A stretch of DNA of 64,000 nt from Malania oleifera (taxonomy: Eukaryota > Streptophyta > Magnoliopsida > Santalales > Ximeniaceae), in NCBI RefSeq assembly GCF_029873635.1, contig NC_080425.1, forward strand, positions 39,931,390 through 39,995,389, given 5' to 3'. Below the pieces are notes generated by a model, which saw only the letters and a list, made by a program, of their open reading frames with translations, made no database searches and was not told where the DNA came from. Positions 43,401-55,322 of this stretch are shown here, piece after piece (the stretch's first letter is position 1; the number at the start of each line of letters is the position of its first letter). The translations under genes and the position numbers were made by a program.

Positions 43401-43478
43401 AATTAAGCCTTAGTCCTACTAAGTGGGATTAGTTATATGAATCTTTTTTGGCCAATTTATGCGATCATGGACAATCTT
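43362..43478 (-). mobile_element. 5'-truncated Au-like SINE
   Basis: The plus strand reads (AAC)n (43364-43402), then AAATTAAGCCTTAGTCCTACTAAGTGGGATTAGTTATATGA. On the minus strand this ends ...CCCACTTAGTAGGACTAAGGC...(GTT)n, the 3' end type of plant Au SINEs with their TTG tail. No tRNA-like A and B boxes are visible at the higher-coordinate end, so the head is missing. The family call is from memory of the consensus. Confidence 0.6.
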
Positions 43479-43988
43479 AAGGTATTATAATTAAGTAAAA
43501 TAATTATAATAATTTATATTTTATTATAATTTATAATTTGTATTTGTATTATTTTAATCATATTTTTTCATTGCTATTTGATTCAAGGGCAACAATGGCA
43601 TTTTTAATCAAAATTTTAATTTTTTTTAGCTTTAGAAATATTTATTGGTATTCAATTTTGAGTTTTCATTTATGGTTTTTGTTGTCATAATTTTTGGTAA
43701 GTTAATTGGATGTTTTTTTTTTTTTTTTTTTTTGAGGAAGATGCTGAAACCTTTGAACATATCCTCCTTCCCGACCCTTTGACCTGAAACCTCTGGAATC
43801 TGGCCATTGCTCTGGTTTGCCTGTGTTGGGTTACTCGTGACAATGGATGACGAGATTTGGGCTTAGGGAGGCAAGAAAGTAAAAAAGGTTTGATGACTGT
43901 TGGCAGTTTCAAACTTCTTATTGTTGTGATGTTTAAGTCATTCCTTTTCTACCAAGTATTGTAGTATTGACCATATTTTCTCTGAGCT

Positions 43989-44192
43989 TTGCACGTCCTT
44001 AATGCATATACGATTGAAATCTTTTTTGTCTTTTTTTTTTTTTTTCTGTTTGCTGAACGCAGTGGCACTGGTAAAATATTCTACAAGTTGCTGAAGCTGA
44101 TTGGAAATCCTCTTGACTTTGAACTTCCTAATTGGTTTAATAAATGGAAGCCTGCTTCCTACACCTTCATATGGCGCGGTCTGTACTCGTGA
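43989..44192 (+). other. Exon-like open frame of unknown identity
   Basis: A T-rich tract (44023-44050) and CTGAACGCAG resemble a splice acceptor at about 44061. They are followed by an open frame (SGTGKIFYKLLKLIGNPLDF, then ELPNWFNKWKPASYTFIWRG) ending in TGA at about 44190. The residue composition looks protein-like rather than repetitive. I do not recognise the family and see no partner exon. Element B inserts 11 bp after this frame, so a gene tail here would have been disturbed. It may equally be chance. Confidence 0.25.
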
Positions 44193-44203
44193 AATTCTAT
44201 TTT

Positions 44204-46061
44204 TGTTGACTTTTCATGGTTGAAAATTATCATTACAAATCTTATTTTAATGATAATAAATTAAGGAAACTTGACATATTTTGGTTAAGTGAAGATATTT
44301 TAGGAATCAAGCATATAAGTTCAAGATTAAGTGCTCACAAGTTTTGTTGAAAGATTATACTGCAAAGACAAGTGATCAAATGAAAGTTTAAAGTATACTT
44401 AAAAGCATGGACTTAAAGATAGAAAAATCTGATGAAGTTTAAAGCATATTGAAGCTTGAAGACAAAATAGACTCAAGAGAGATAAGCATGAAGGCTTAGT
44501 GCTTAGAATGTTTGAGTATTAAAGAGTTTTATGTAAGTACTTCATGTATTGTTGATATGGATGCATTGAAGCTTTTAGGTTTCAATATTGACTTGGAGAC
44601 CAAAATTTTGAAAACCTTGGAAAATATTTTCAAAAGTATTAAAGCAAGATGACAAGTATCAAAGTTAACAAAGGTTTTTGGAAATAAAAATGAAAAAACA
44701 TTTGTTGTTGCACGTTCAGACGACTGACCTAGTTTGGTCAGGCGACTATACTTTTATGCTGAAATAAATTGGGAACACAGAACATGCTCAATCGTCGCAC
44801 TCCTTGAGTACAGGCGACTGACCCCATTTTGACTTTGAAATTTCGCTAGCTTTTAAAAGCATAGGCGATTGACCTCGATAGTGCAGTCAACTGTACTTCG
44901 TAACGGTCAAATTTAAATAATGAAGAAAAGTTTTCAAATTCAATTTCTTGGACCCCAAACTTTATGAAAACTTGCGAAATACTCAAAAAAACTTGGGAAA
45001 CATGAAATATAAGCTTTTTTTTTTTATCTATAAATACATGGGAAACTAAAGGATTTTAGATACCAATCAATTGCATACAACATTAAGTTTTATTGTTTAT
45101 ACTCTTCAAACTTTCACCGCATACACTCTGCTGAAATTTTTTTTCCTAAAATCCTTACTGATCAAATCACACGGTTCTTTGCTCACTTACTGAGAAATTC
45201 AAATCTAAAAAAGAATTTGATGATAAATTTCTGAGCTTCAATTCTTCCTATATTGATATTTAATTGAAGTATTTTTTGTTGTGTATTCAATTGTACTAAT
45301 TAGCTCTTTTGAGAGTGTCATTGTACACAAATTGTATCTTGTTGTTTTTTTGACGGTTTAGGTTGTTGAATCGTTGGACTAGTGAGAGTGGATTCTTGCT
45401 AGGGAGATTTATTGACAGTTCAAGGATTGGATCGTTGTACTAATGATAGGGGATTCTTGTTAGAGAGGTCGTAACTTTGGCCTAATAAAAAAGTTGAAAA
45501 GGAAAATCCTCACAGCGATTTGCTTGGGGTAAAGACCTAGGTCTTGGACCGAACCTTATAAAAATACGGTGTCATTCTCCTTACCCTACTCTATTTAATT
45601 TTCTACATTTATAAATTACGTGAATGTTTAGTTAATTGCTGAAAATTAATTTGACTTTGATAATTGCGGAAACCCTGATTAAAGAAAGTACGTTAATTGC
45701 GGAAATCTTGATTAAAGGAAATACGTTGATAAATATCAAAGTACATTAATAGATTTAAATGCAAGTAACTTGTTTGATATCAAAATCTAAATTTTGAAGG
45801 CTTGTTGAAATTTTTATATTATTGTGAAATCAAGCTTATCTTATTGATTGGATTGAGGTTTGGTCATTGCAAACCAATTTTACTTGTGTAATTGAGATTG
45901 GTTAAAGTTCAAAGGATTTCTTAAACATTGTGTTTGTGTGTGATAGATGAAAAGAAAAGCTGGGATTCAAAACTAACTAAAGGAACTTATTAAAAAAAAT
46001 TTGTAAAGAAATTTTTTAAATCCCAATTCACCCTTCTCTTGGGAGTACACCTTACCTTTTA
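44204..46061 (+). repeat. 5' LTR of element B
   Basis: It starts TGTTGACTTTTC and ends near TACACCTTACCTTTTA. It aligns with 55323-57056 from the first 60 bases on, but includes about 130 bp (45405-45535) missing from the 3' copy. Motifs of the type CAGGCGACTGACC occur at 44715-44900. The U5 end has CCCAATTCACC and CTCTTGGGAGTACACC. Confidence 0.88.
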
Positions 46062-46074
46062 ATTGGTATCAGAG
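46062..46074 (+). other. Primer binding site of element B
   Basis: ATTGGTATCAGAG, followed by TT, matches the tRNA-Met initiator PBS (TGGTATCAGAGC) over its first 11 bases. Confidence 0.88.
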
Positions 46075-46119
46075 TTAAGTTGTAGAAAATCTTAAATTAG
46101 AAGTTACATAAAGATTTAT

Positions 46120-47880
46120 ATGGCACGCCTAAGTGTATCTCCCTTTGCTGAAGGTCAATCCTCATTTAGACCACATGTTTTCTGCAGTGTAAACTATACC
46201 TTTTGGAAATAAAGAATGAGAATTTACTTACAAACTATGAATTGGAAATTATGGAAAGTTGTCACACAAGGTGACCTTATTCCCACTAAAATTGTGGATT
46301 GTAAAGAAATACCTAAAGAGGAAAAAGAGATGACTAACAATGACAATAAGATGTTATAAGTAAATTCAAGTGCTATGAATGCATTATATTGTGCTCTTGA
46401 TGTAAATGAATTCAATAGGGCATGACATATAAATTAACCAAAGAAATATGGGATAAATTAGAAGTAACTTATGAAGGAATGATTGATGTTAGAGATAGTA
46501 GAATTAACATACTCATAAGCGAGTATGAGGCCTTTAGGATGAATCTAGATGAAACTCTTACTAGTATGTACACTAGATTCACCCATATAATAAACTCCCT
46601 CAATGCTTTAGGGAAAAATTACTCAACTTATGAGATGTTTCGAAAAATCCTTAGAGGACTTCCTCCAACATGACAACCTAAGGCCACTGCTATAACAGAA
46701 GGAAGAAACTTGAAAAATACTTCCCTAAATGAATTGATAGGTTCACTTCTCACATATGAGATGACTATAAAAGAAAGAAATGCTAAAATAACAAGAATAA
46801 GAAATCAATAATCCTTAAAGTTGTTAAAGAAAACTCTAGTGAAGATGAAGAAGACAATGATTAAATGATGATGATATAGCCTTCATCACTAAAAGACTTG
46901 GAAAATTTTTCAAAAAGAATGAAAAGTTCCCTCGAAAGTTTAAAGGTTTTAAATCCGACAAAGGGAAAACAAGTAAAAAGAAAACTAAAAATGAACCCCC
47001 TACTTGTTATAATTGTAAGAAAGTTGGGCATATTAAACTAGATTGTCCACTGCTGAAGAAAGACAAGAAGAAGAAGAAGACAATGAAAGCTACATGGGAT
47101 GATACAAGCTCAAGTGAATCAAAGGATGAATCAGGTGATCAAGAAGTGGCAAACATTTGCTTCATGGTAAGAGATGCTGAGGTAAACTCCTACACTAGTT
47201 CATCTGAAGGATCTAGTGATGAATGTTGTAGTGATTCGTGTGATAGCATGCCTTCATATAACGAAATTCAAGCTGAACTATTTGCCTTACATAATAAGTT
47301 CATAAAAGTAACTAAAAGAAACATAGCCTTGAAAGAACAAAATGAAAAAGCTAAAAAACCAACTAGAAACCTCAATATCCGCTGAAAAAGAAAAAGACTC
47401 ATATATTGATGGTTTTATAAAGAAAATAAATGAGATGTCTCAAGATTTAGTAAAATTACAAGGGAATGGTGAAAGTAAGAAGGACTTAGAAATAAGTAAC
47501 CTTAAAAGTAAAGTTGAGGATAAAGAAAAAAATCAACTACAATTTTACTGGAGGAAAATAAAATTTTGAAAAAATAGTTTGACATCAAAAGATGACTTGT
47601 GATAAAGAAGGAATTGGATTCAATGGAATTGAAATAAAAAAGAAAAAGAACTTATACATGGGATATTTCGTAAAGGAATTAAAACACTATGCAAGCACAT
47701 ATTCTACAAATGCTTATGAACACACTACATGCTTCTGATGTAAGAAAAAGGGACATAAAATTTGAATGTCCACTTAAAAAGAAATATGCCAAAATCAAGA
47801 ATGAATGGAAAATCAACACTAAAAATAAACATGACTTAAAAAGATTAAGAAGGTTTGGGGTACCAAAAGTGATACCTTGA
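46120..47880 (+). pseudogene. gag pseudogene of element B
   Basis: It opens at ATG 46120 (MARLSVSPFAEGQSSFRP), with an early stop at about 46210 and a frameshift near 46420. The gag core reads KLTKEIWDKLEVTYEGM...MYTRFTHIINSLNALGK (46422-46673). The first zinc knuckle at 47003-47047 (CYNCKKVGHIKLDC) is intact. It is followed by a Ser/Asp/Glu-rich linker and a Lys/Glu-rich coiled-coil-like stretch (47083-47569). The second knuckle region at about 47727 has stops in place of sense codons. It is related in plan to gag of A and C. It is non-functional as a whole. Confidence 0.82.
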
Positions 47881-50529
47881 ATTATTCTTGTAGGTGTGCT
47901 TTAGGACCACTCCATCAAAGGACAAGTGGTATTTGGGCAGCGGGTGTTCAAGACACATGACCAGGGATAAAACAAAATTCACCACCCTAATGCAAAAAGA
48001 TGGAGGGTATGTCACCTACGGCGACAACGCTAAAAGTAAATTATTAGACTTGGAAAAATAGGTAAAAACCCTCCTTAACCATTGATAATGTGTTGTTAGT
48101 AAAAGAATTAAAACACAATCTATTAAGTATAAGTCAGTTAAGTGATAAGAGATTTGACATAATCTTTAAACAAGACAAATGCATAGTTGAAAATCCAGAA
48201 AAACATGATGTTATATTCACTGATTATAGAGTTAATAATGTATATTGTATAAATCTTGAAATTTTAGTTTCGCAAGAGGTCACATGTTTAGTAGTCATGA
48301 ATGAAACCAGTTGGCTATGACATAGAAAATTAGGACAGGCAAGTATGGATCTATTATCAAAATTATCTAAAAAGAAGTTAGTCAAAGATCTACCCAGCAC
48401 AAAAATCATAAAAGACAAAATTTGTGATGCTTGCCAACTTGGGAAGCAAACCCAGACAAGCTTTAAAAAGAAAAAAACACATTTCAACTAGTAGACCTTT
48501 ATAACTTATTCATTTAGATTTATTTGGTCCTACTAGAATACAAAGTATAGGAGGAAAGTAATATACTTTTGTCATAGTTGATGACTACTCCAGGTTTACC
48601 TAGGTACTTTTGTTAGTCTCCAAAGATGAAGCATGCAAAATGTTAATAAACTTGTGCAAAAGATTTCAAAATGAAAAAGGATATGATGTTTTAAATATAA
48701 GGAGTGATCAAGGAAGAGAGTTTAACAATAAAGAAGTTGAAAAATTTTGTAATGAACATAGAATAAATCATAATTTTTCAGCACCTCGAACTCCTCAACA
48801 AAATGGAGTTGTAGAAAGAAAGAATAGATCTCTTCAAGAAATGACTAGGACCATGCTCAATGAACATAAGTTACCTAAATATTTTTGGGCTGAAGCGGTA
48901 AATACCGCATACTATGTAATGAATAGAGTTTCCATAAGATCAAGTTTAAATAAAACCCCCTATGAACTATGGAAAGGAAGAAGGCCTAACATTTCTTATT
49001 TTCATGTATTTGGGTGCAAGTGCTTTGTATTGAATGATAAAGATGACATAGGAAAATTTGATGCAAAATCAGACAAAGGAATATTCTTAGGATATGCATT
49101 AAAAAAGTAAGGCATTCAGAATTTACAATAAAAGAACTCATAATTATATAATCAATACATGTAACTTTTGATGAGGAAAATCCATTCACTAAAATAATAA
49201 ATGGTGAAGAAGCTGAAACAACACAAAATTTAGAAGACTTAAAAATAAAAGAAGTAAAGGATGAGACAAATGAACCAACTCCAAATGATGAATCTTTAGA
49301 AAATTTTGAACTACCTAGAGAATGGAAATTTGTAAGGAATCATCCAAAAGATTAAATTATAGGAGAACCTTCACATGGTGTATCCACTAGATCTTCGTTA
49401 AAAAATATATGCAATCATTATGCATTCCTATCTCAAAATAGAACCTAAGAACATTGAAGAAGCTTTAAATGATGTTTTTTGGATAATTGCTATGCAAGAA
49501 GAGTTAAATCAATTTGAAAGAAATAAAGTATGGATTTTAGTTCCTAGACCCGATGATCATTCAATAATTGGAACAAGATGGGTATTTAGGAATAAAAAGG
49601 ATGAAAATGGAATTGTAGCAAGGGATAAAGCTAAACTAGTGGCTCAAAGATATAACCAAGAAGAAGAAATAGATTATGATGAAACCTTTTGTAACGACCC
49701 GGACTTGCCACGTGGGGCCCGGAGTGTTAAGAGGACAACACGCGTCTCTGATACCATTAACGCAGTGGAAAATAATAAAGCAACCTCAAACATAATATAC
49801 CAAAGTTCTATAATTATACATCATCAAACTCATTTCACACATCCACGTTCTCTTTAATACAAAACTTGACAAAGATTTAATAATACATAAAAACTAAAAC
49901 ATAACTGGTTAAGTTTCACTCACAAAACTACCCTGCCCTGGAGCTATCTAAGTCCGATCTCCTGGATAACCTGAAAAGATTTAACAATTGATGAGGTGAG
50001 ACACCTCTCAGTAAGGAAGAAATAGTTTATAATAGTGTGTGGCTGAAGTGTTTATAATACAATTAAAATATCCATCTAAAGTGTACACACAAATCACAAG
50101 TAACCCAGTTGTCATACCCATAAATACACAAGATCAACATCATTATCGTCCATTCGCATATTCTCAACCATCATGATTTTATTGTTAATTTCCGAGAATA
50201 GGGAAATCTACCCCCCCCATACAAGTAGGTTACCTCTACTCTAGTACTAACACGAGGGCACTCACCTTTCTCAGTAAGTCCTCGGGTTATGTATCCAAGT
50301 AAAGATACCGAGAATGAGGAAGATCACCCGCCCATACAAGTGTCTATCCTGGTATCCATAAATAATGACCAGAGTACTCGCCTTCCTCAGCAAGCTCTCG
50401 GGTGGAATAATCTACTTTACCCAAAATACTTAATTAATTAAAAGTCGTAACACAGCTAACACAATTGCTTCACAAAATTTCCCGCATACACCCATATCAT
50501 AATCAATACACACAGAATCAAATCACACA

Positions 50530-50835
50530 ACATCAATGTTCACACAAGACTGGTCCAAACAGGACTAATCAAGTCACACAGCATCAATGTACACACAGGA
50601 TTGGTCCACACAGGACTAATCAAACCATAGATCATCAATGTACACACAGGATTGGTCCACACAGGACTAATCAAACCATAGATCATCAATGTCCACACAA
50701 GACTGGTCCATATAGAACCGGTCCACATAGGACTAATCAAACCATACAGCATCAATGTCCACATAGGACTAATCAAACCATATAGCATCAATGTCCACAT
50801 AGGACTGGTCCACACAGGACTAATCAAACCATACA
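50530..50835. repeat. 51-bp minisatellite with 15-bp subunits
   Basis: Units starting CATCAATGTACACACAGG occur at 50582, 50633 and 50684 (period 51 bp), then at 50750 and 50786 with one 15-bp subunit (GGTCCACACAGGACT-like) gained or lost. Open frames on both strands here are made by the repeat. Confidence 0.92.
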
Positions 50836-50868
50836 GGTTACAAAACAACTACTTCGTTCATAGTAAAT

Positions 50869-51018
50869 AGGTAAACAACCTCCTCATACCACTTCCAATG
50901 TTTACCTCCCAATATAAACGTTCATATAATGAGCTTCTCACACCAATGCCAGCGTTATATGACGATTTTACCAGGTACGATATAACGACCTCCTCATACC
51001 ACTACCAACGCTATATCG
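50869..51018 (-). repeat. Hairpin array in the 49690 LTR
   Basis: Three units have arms GGTAAACA/TGTTTACC, CATATAATG/CGTTATATG and CGATATAACG/CGCTATATCG. The shared loop reads CCTCCTCATACCACT on the plus strand. It is the reverse-oriented counterpart of 30260-30790. Confidence 0.85.
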
Positions 51019-53331
51019 CAATTTACATAAACCCCATCACAAGTCATCCACAAACCAATCATGCCACACATCCACAGTACTACCACAGATTACACAACTT
51101 CAATATCCACAATCAATCAGTATATTCAACTAGGCAGATTTCATAGCCAAACAATATTCGTAGTCTCGATAATTCCTTATTCCACATAAATCACAATCAT
51201 TTAATTAGAAAAAATGGTTTCAACTACACAAATTTTTCCCAAGATAATTTATCTACTTAAAACATTATTTTCCATACTAGCAAAGTTTAGAAAATTATAC
51301 CTGTATGTATATAAGAATTCATACTCGAAACTAGTTATTTATAATTATGAAAAAGCTATTATAAAATATTTCCCCTTACTTGTTCCTCGAAATTCGTCCC
51401 AAGATCAACAAAACGAGACCCTGAAATTTAAAAATTCTAGATTCCTCAAACCTTAGCAAGACACCCTTATAATACTTCTTAACTCCAAATTACAATATTT
51501 GCTAAAGAAATTCCAAAATAATTCACTTACCTTGGTTTTGGGATGTTTCTCAAACTACTCAAATCAAAGATCTACTCCACCTATATTATAGAGAATCTTC
51601 CCAGAAGTCTCGTGGTCGCTTCTGATCGTTGAACCGAGCTGAATCCGGCCTGGAATCGAAGAGAGAAGGTGGAAGGGCCGAAATTTCTAGAGAGAGAAGG
51701 GGAACATGCAAAATTTTCTCGTTGGAATGAAAGAATTCCACTTTTTATACACAGGGATTTGTCGATGAGACACATCGATTCGTCGACGAGTCCTGTACAA
51801 AATTTAGCGACGAGATAGTGAACTCGTCGACGAATTTCAATTCATGAAAAACCCCCTCTCGATAATTCCTCGTTGACGAGACACGTACCCTCATTGACAA
51901 GCTAAGAAGAACATTCATCGACGAGACCAGTCTATTCATTGACGAATGTTTAGTGCCACCCTTTTTGAATTTATTCTTCCTTCCCTTTCTATCTTCTTTA
52001 TTATCTTAAATTATTTAAAAATTACCCAGGTTGTTACACCTTTGCTCCCATAGCTAGAATGGAAGTTATAAGAATGTTATTAGCATATGCATCCCAAAAG
52101 GAATTCAAACTCTATCAAATAGATGTAAAAAGTGCATTCTTAAATGGATTAATAAATGAAGAAGTCTATGTAGCACAAACTCCAGGATTTGAGGATATCA
52201 ATAACCCTGATCATGTGTTTAGGTTTACAAAAGCTTTATATGAGTTGAAACAAGCCCCTAGGGCTTGGTATGAGAGGTTGAGTGGATTTTTACTAGAAAA
52301 AGGATTTTTTAGAGGAAAAGTAGACAACACATTATTTATTAAATCTAAAAATGAAGATATGCTCATCATTCAAGTCTATGTAGATGATATTATATTTGGT
52401 GCTACAAACGAAGGTTTGTGTAAGGATTTTGCAAAATGTATGTAAGAGGAATTTGAAATGAGTATGATGAGAGAATTAAATTACTTCCTAGGACTTCAAA
52501 TTAAGCAAGCCAAGAATGGAACTTTCATAAATCAATTTAAGTATATATAAGGGACATACTTAAGAAGTTTGACATGGAAAGTAGCAAGCCAATAGGAACT
52601 CCAATGAGTACATCCATAAGTCTTGACAAAGATGAAAAGGAAAATCAGTAGATATGAAATATTATCGAGGGATGATATGAAGTTTATTATATTTGACAGC
52701 TAGTAGATTGGATATCATGTTTAGTGTATGCATGTGTGCCCAGTTTCAATCAACCCTTAAGGAATCTCACCAAATAGCCGTGAAAAGGATCTTAAGATAC
52801 TTGATAGGTACTATTGACTTAGGTCTATGGTATCCTAAGGACACCGACTTTGAGATAATAAGCTACTCGGATGCTAATTATGCTGGATCTAAGATTGATA
52901 GAAAAAACACTAGTGGGATTTGTCACTTTCTAGGACGGTCTCTTGTCTCTTGGTTTTCTAAGAAACAAAACTCTGTAATTTTGTCTACTGCTAAAGTTGA
53001 GTATGTAGCAGCAGGTAGTTATTGTGCACAAATACTCTGTATGAAACAACAATTAAAAGATTTTAATTCAAAGTATTCAACTATTCCTATAAAGTGTGAT
53101 AATACAAGTGCAAAAAACATTTCCAAAAGTCCTATATCACACTCAAGAACCTAGCCTATAGACATAAGGCATCATTTTTTAAGAGATTAGTGCAAAAAAG
53201 AGGATATTATACTTGAATTTGTAAATACAAGTGACCAATGGATGGATATCTTTACTAAACCTCTTCTGGAAGATAGATTCATATCTATAAGAAGAGAACT
53301 TGGCTTATTACACAGTAGGGAAGTTGCTTAG

Positions 53332-53639
53332 AAGAATACATGATGAGTGCTAAGAGAAAAAGATAGGTGAAGGTCAGGTGATTGTGCCTTTGACCACAGT
53401 CAACTAACATGCTACTGTCTGGGAAAAATTAAAATGCACTAAATGGATAGGCGACTGACTAACGAGATTTTAAATACTTAAAGTGCGCAAAACCCCAACT
53501 CTTCAGATCCTCCGTTAACTGACCCTGTTTCTTCACTCACCCGTACTCACTTCTCTTCGATCTCTAGTGTCTCTACACTCAATATTCACCGATTAAATCG
53601 AGAATATCATCTTCCCACATCCTTCCCTCTTGATTTCTA
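53332..53639 (+). other. Spacer between pol and the extra ORF of element B
   Basis: Non-coding. At about 53375-53465 it contains motifs like those of this element's LTR (CAGGTGATTG and AGGCGACTGAC), outside the LTR itself. Confidence 0.5.
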
Positions 53640-54852
53640 AAGTTTTTTTTTTTTTTTATTGTTTATTTCTTCTGAAATCAAAATATCACAAACGAAAAAC
53701 ACTGCACATCGTGGTGCTACTTCAGGAAAAGATGACGAAAACATTGAGAAGCGGCTTGTTGCTTCTCATGCCAAGCAACAGTGTCACAATAACCTTCGAG
53801 CTACCGAACCTATCCTTGGTAAGATTCTAGATACCACGTTTTTTGAAACATAATTTTTGAATATCCTACCCTTATTTAAGAACATCAGATGGCATAATTT
53901 TATCATATATCAAGCTAAAAGAAGTTGTCCAAACTTAATTTAAAATATTTTATGTGAATATAGTTCAAGGAGAGTCGATAATTTCTACCGAAATTATGGG
54001 AAAATCCATTGCTCTTACCCCAAAAACCTTAGTCCCTATTTTTCGTATTCGCCGAGGAGAATTTGAGTGTCCTAATTCAAAAAATCATGGATTATGGAAC
54101 AAGGGTTTACTCCCGAAAAATTCCTACCACTTATCATGATTAAAGCTCCAAAATACGTTGGAAATCCTCCACTATACAAGCAATTGAACCTCCAGGCACA
54201 GATTCTTCAAAAAATTATCACATATAACATTTTGCCTCACGCTGGTTCTCATGACCACATGACCTATTTGGATTGCTTTGTTATGTGATGTTTGTTGAAA
54301 GAAAAGAAGCTTGATTTATCAAGTCTAATTCTTAAGTGGGTGTTCTCACGATTGGAAGCTCATTGTATAACTATGCCTTATGGTGGAGTTCTTAACCTTC
54401 TCTTTGCTCATCTCGATATCACCTCTCCCATTGAGTTTTTTATCAAGCGTACTATATATGATCTTTTCTCCTCCACAACTCTTAGCCAAGTGGGATATGA
54501 AAAACACGAGCAATGATGGTTTCAAAAAGGCAGAAGACAACAAAGATAAGCTGCTGAATTAGCACCACCTCATGTTCAGCAACTAGCACCTTTGCTTGAT
54601 GCACCTTCATGGTTTATGTCTTATCATCAGTAGTTCACGGACTTTAGTATAGAAATGCGTGCTAACTACAACACTCTTCATACAAACTATACTTCTCTAG
54701 ACTAGAGACTTGGCTGGATTGAGCAGCATATGACTGACACTTCCTCTTCACGTGGAAAGGCTCCAATGGAAGCTGAGTCTGATGGTAGTAAAGAAGGAGA
54801 TAAAGAAGAAGGAGAAGATGATGATTCTGATGATGATGTTGAAGATGCTTAG
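53640..54852 (+). pseudogene. Degenerate extra ORF of element B (putative plant transposon protein domain-like)
   Basis: Frame pieces read GKDDENIEKRLVASHAKQQ, then WIMEQGFTPEKFLPLIMIKA, then ILPHAGSHDHMTYLDCFVM, LKEKKLDLSSLILKWVFSRL and MPYGGVLNLLFAHLDI. A C-terminal Asp/Glu-rich tail ends DDSDDDVEDA with TAG at 54850-54852. The central part resembles the plant domain often annotated as 'putative plant transposon protein', found in 3' ORFs of Sirevirus-like elements and as isolated genes. At least six stops and frameshifts break it. No signal peptide or membrane segment was seen, so envelope function is not supported. The start codon is unclear. Confidence 0.68.
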
Positions 54853-55307
54853 ATCTATTTGTTTTTTGACTATTCTGAATTTGTATTAAACACAACTTTG
54901 TGACTTATTTTTGCTTATTGCTCATCTCTTATTGATATGTCATAATGTTATGTTTAGGACTTATTGATTATCACATAACAAATGGTATTCTCTCTTTTTG
55001 TGCTTAATAGTATGTATGCGCTTATTGCTTTATCTCTTTTTGATTGATGTCAAAATGAGGAGAACTTTTGAACAAAATTGAGACAAACCTAAGATATATA
55101 AAAATGGCACAGTTGAGACATATATTGTCGTTTGACCATAGATCTTGAGAAATGAACTTACATGAAATTTGAAACCGAATCTGATACTCTTTGATATACC
55201 ATCATAAAAATGATTGTCTTAATTTCCAAATATTGATAAGAGTATGCTTATTGTAAGGGGGAGCCTTATTAAGGTTCACTCAATTTTTGCTCCTTATTTG
55301 TCATCAT
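54853..55307 (+). other. 3' untranslated region of element B
   Basis: Non-coding. It ends with TTTTTGCTCCTTATTTGTCATCAT, the conserved lead into the PPT. Confidence 0.65.
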
Positions 55308-55322
55308 AAAAAAGGGGGAGAT
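55308..55322 (+). other. Polypurine tract of element B
   Basis: AAAAAAGGGGGAGAT lies directly before TGTTAGCC, the 3' LTR start. It is the best-preserved PPT in the window. Confidence 0.92.

Larger units (their letters stand above)
49690..52038 (-). mobile_element. gypsy solo LTR in the RT of element B, TSD CCTTT
   Basis: In plus orientation it begins TGTAACGACCCGG and ends CCCAGGTTGTTACA. It is flanked by CCTTT at 49685-49689 and 52039-52043, and on either side the copia RT frame rejoins exactly. By comparison with the LTRs at 26656 and 29105 it lies on the minus strand. It contains the block GGTGAGACACCTCTCAGTAAGG, a 51-bp minisatellite, the reverse of the hairpin array of element D, and a cluster of TCGTCGACGA palindromes at 51757-51950. 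No internal region is present. Confidence 0.95.
47900..53331 (+). pseudogene. copia pol pseudogene of element B, split by a solo LTR
   Basis: In the protease the active-site motif reads LGSGCSRHMT (about 47935), so the catalytic aspartate is replaced by glycine. The pre-integrase region (48303-48480) keeps the DACQLGKQTQTSF pattern. The integrase core at 48610-49110 is open and keeps SDQGREF and the glutamate of VVERKNR. RT is in two parts, 49420-49689 and 52044-52440, on either side of the LTR insertion; it has DVKSAFLNG, LKQAPRAWYE and YVDDIIFGA. A stop follows at about 52443. RNase H (52693-53154) reads STAKVEY where STxE is usual, losing a catalytic residue. The frame ends at TAG 53329-53331. 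Confidence 0.86.

Noticed and set aside
50465..50848. Open frames with Thr/Pro/His repeats on the plus strand and Trp/Leu repeats on the minus strand
   Set aside because: They are translations of the 51-bp minisatellite in a solo LTR. Open on both strands is expected for such repeats.
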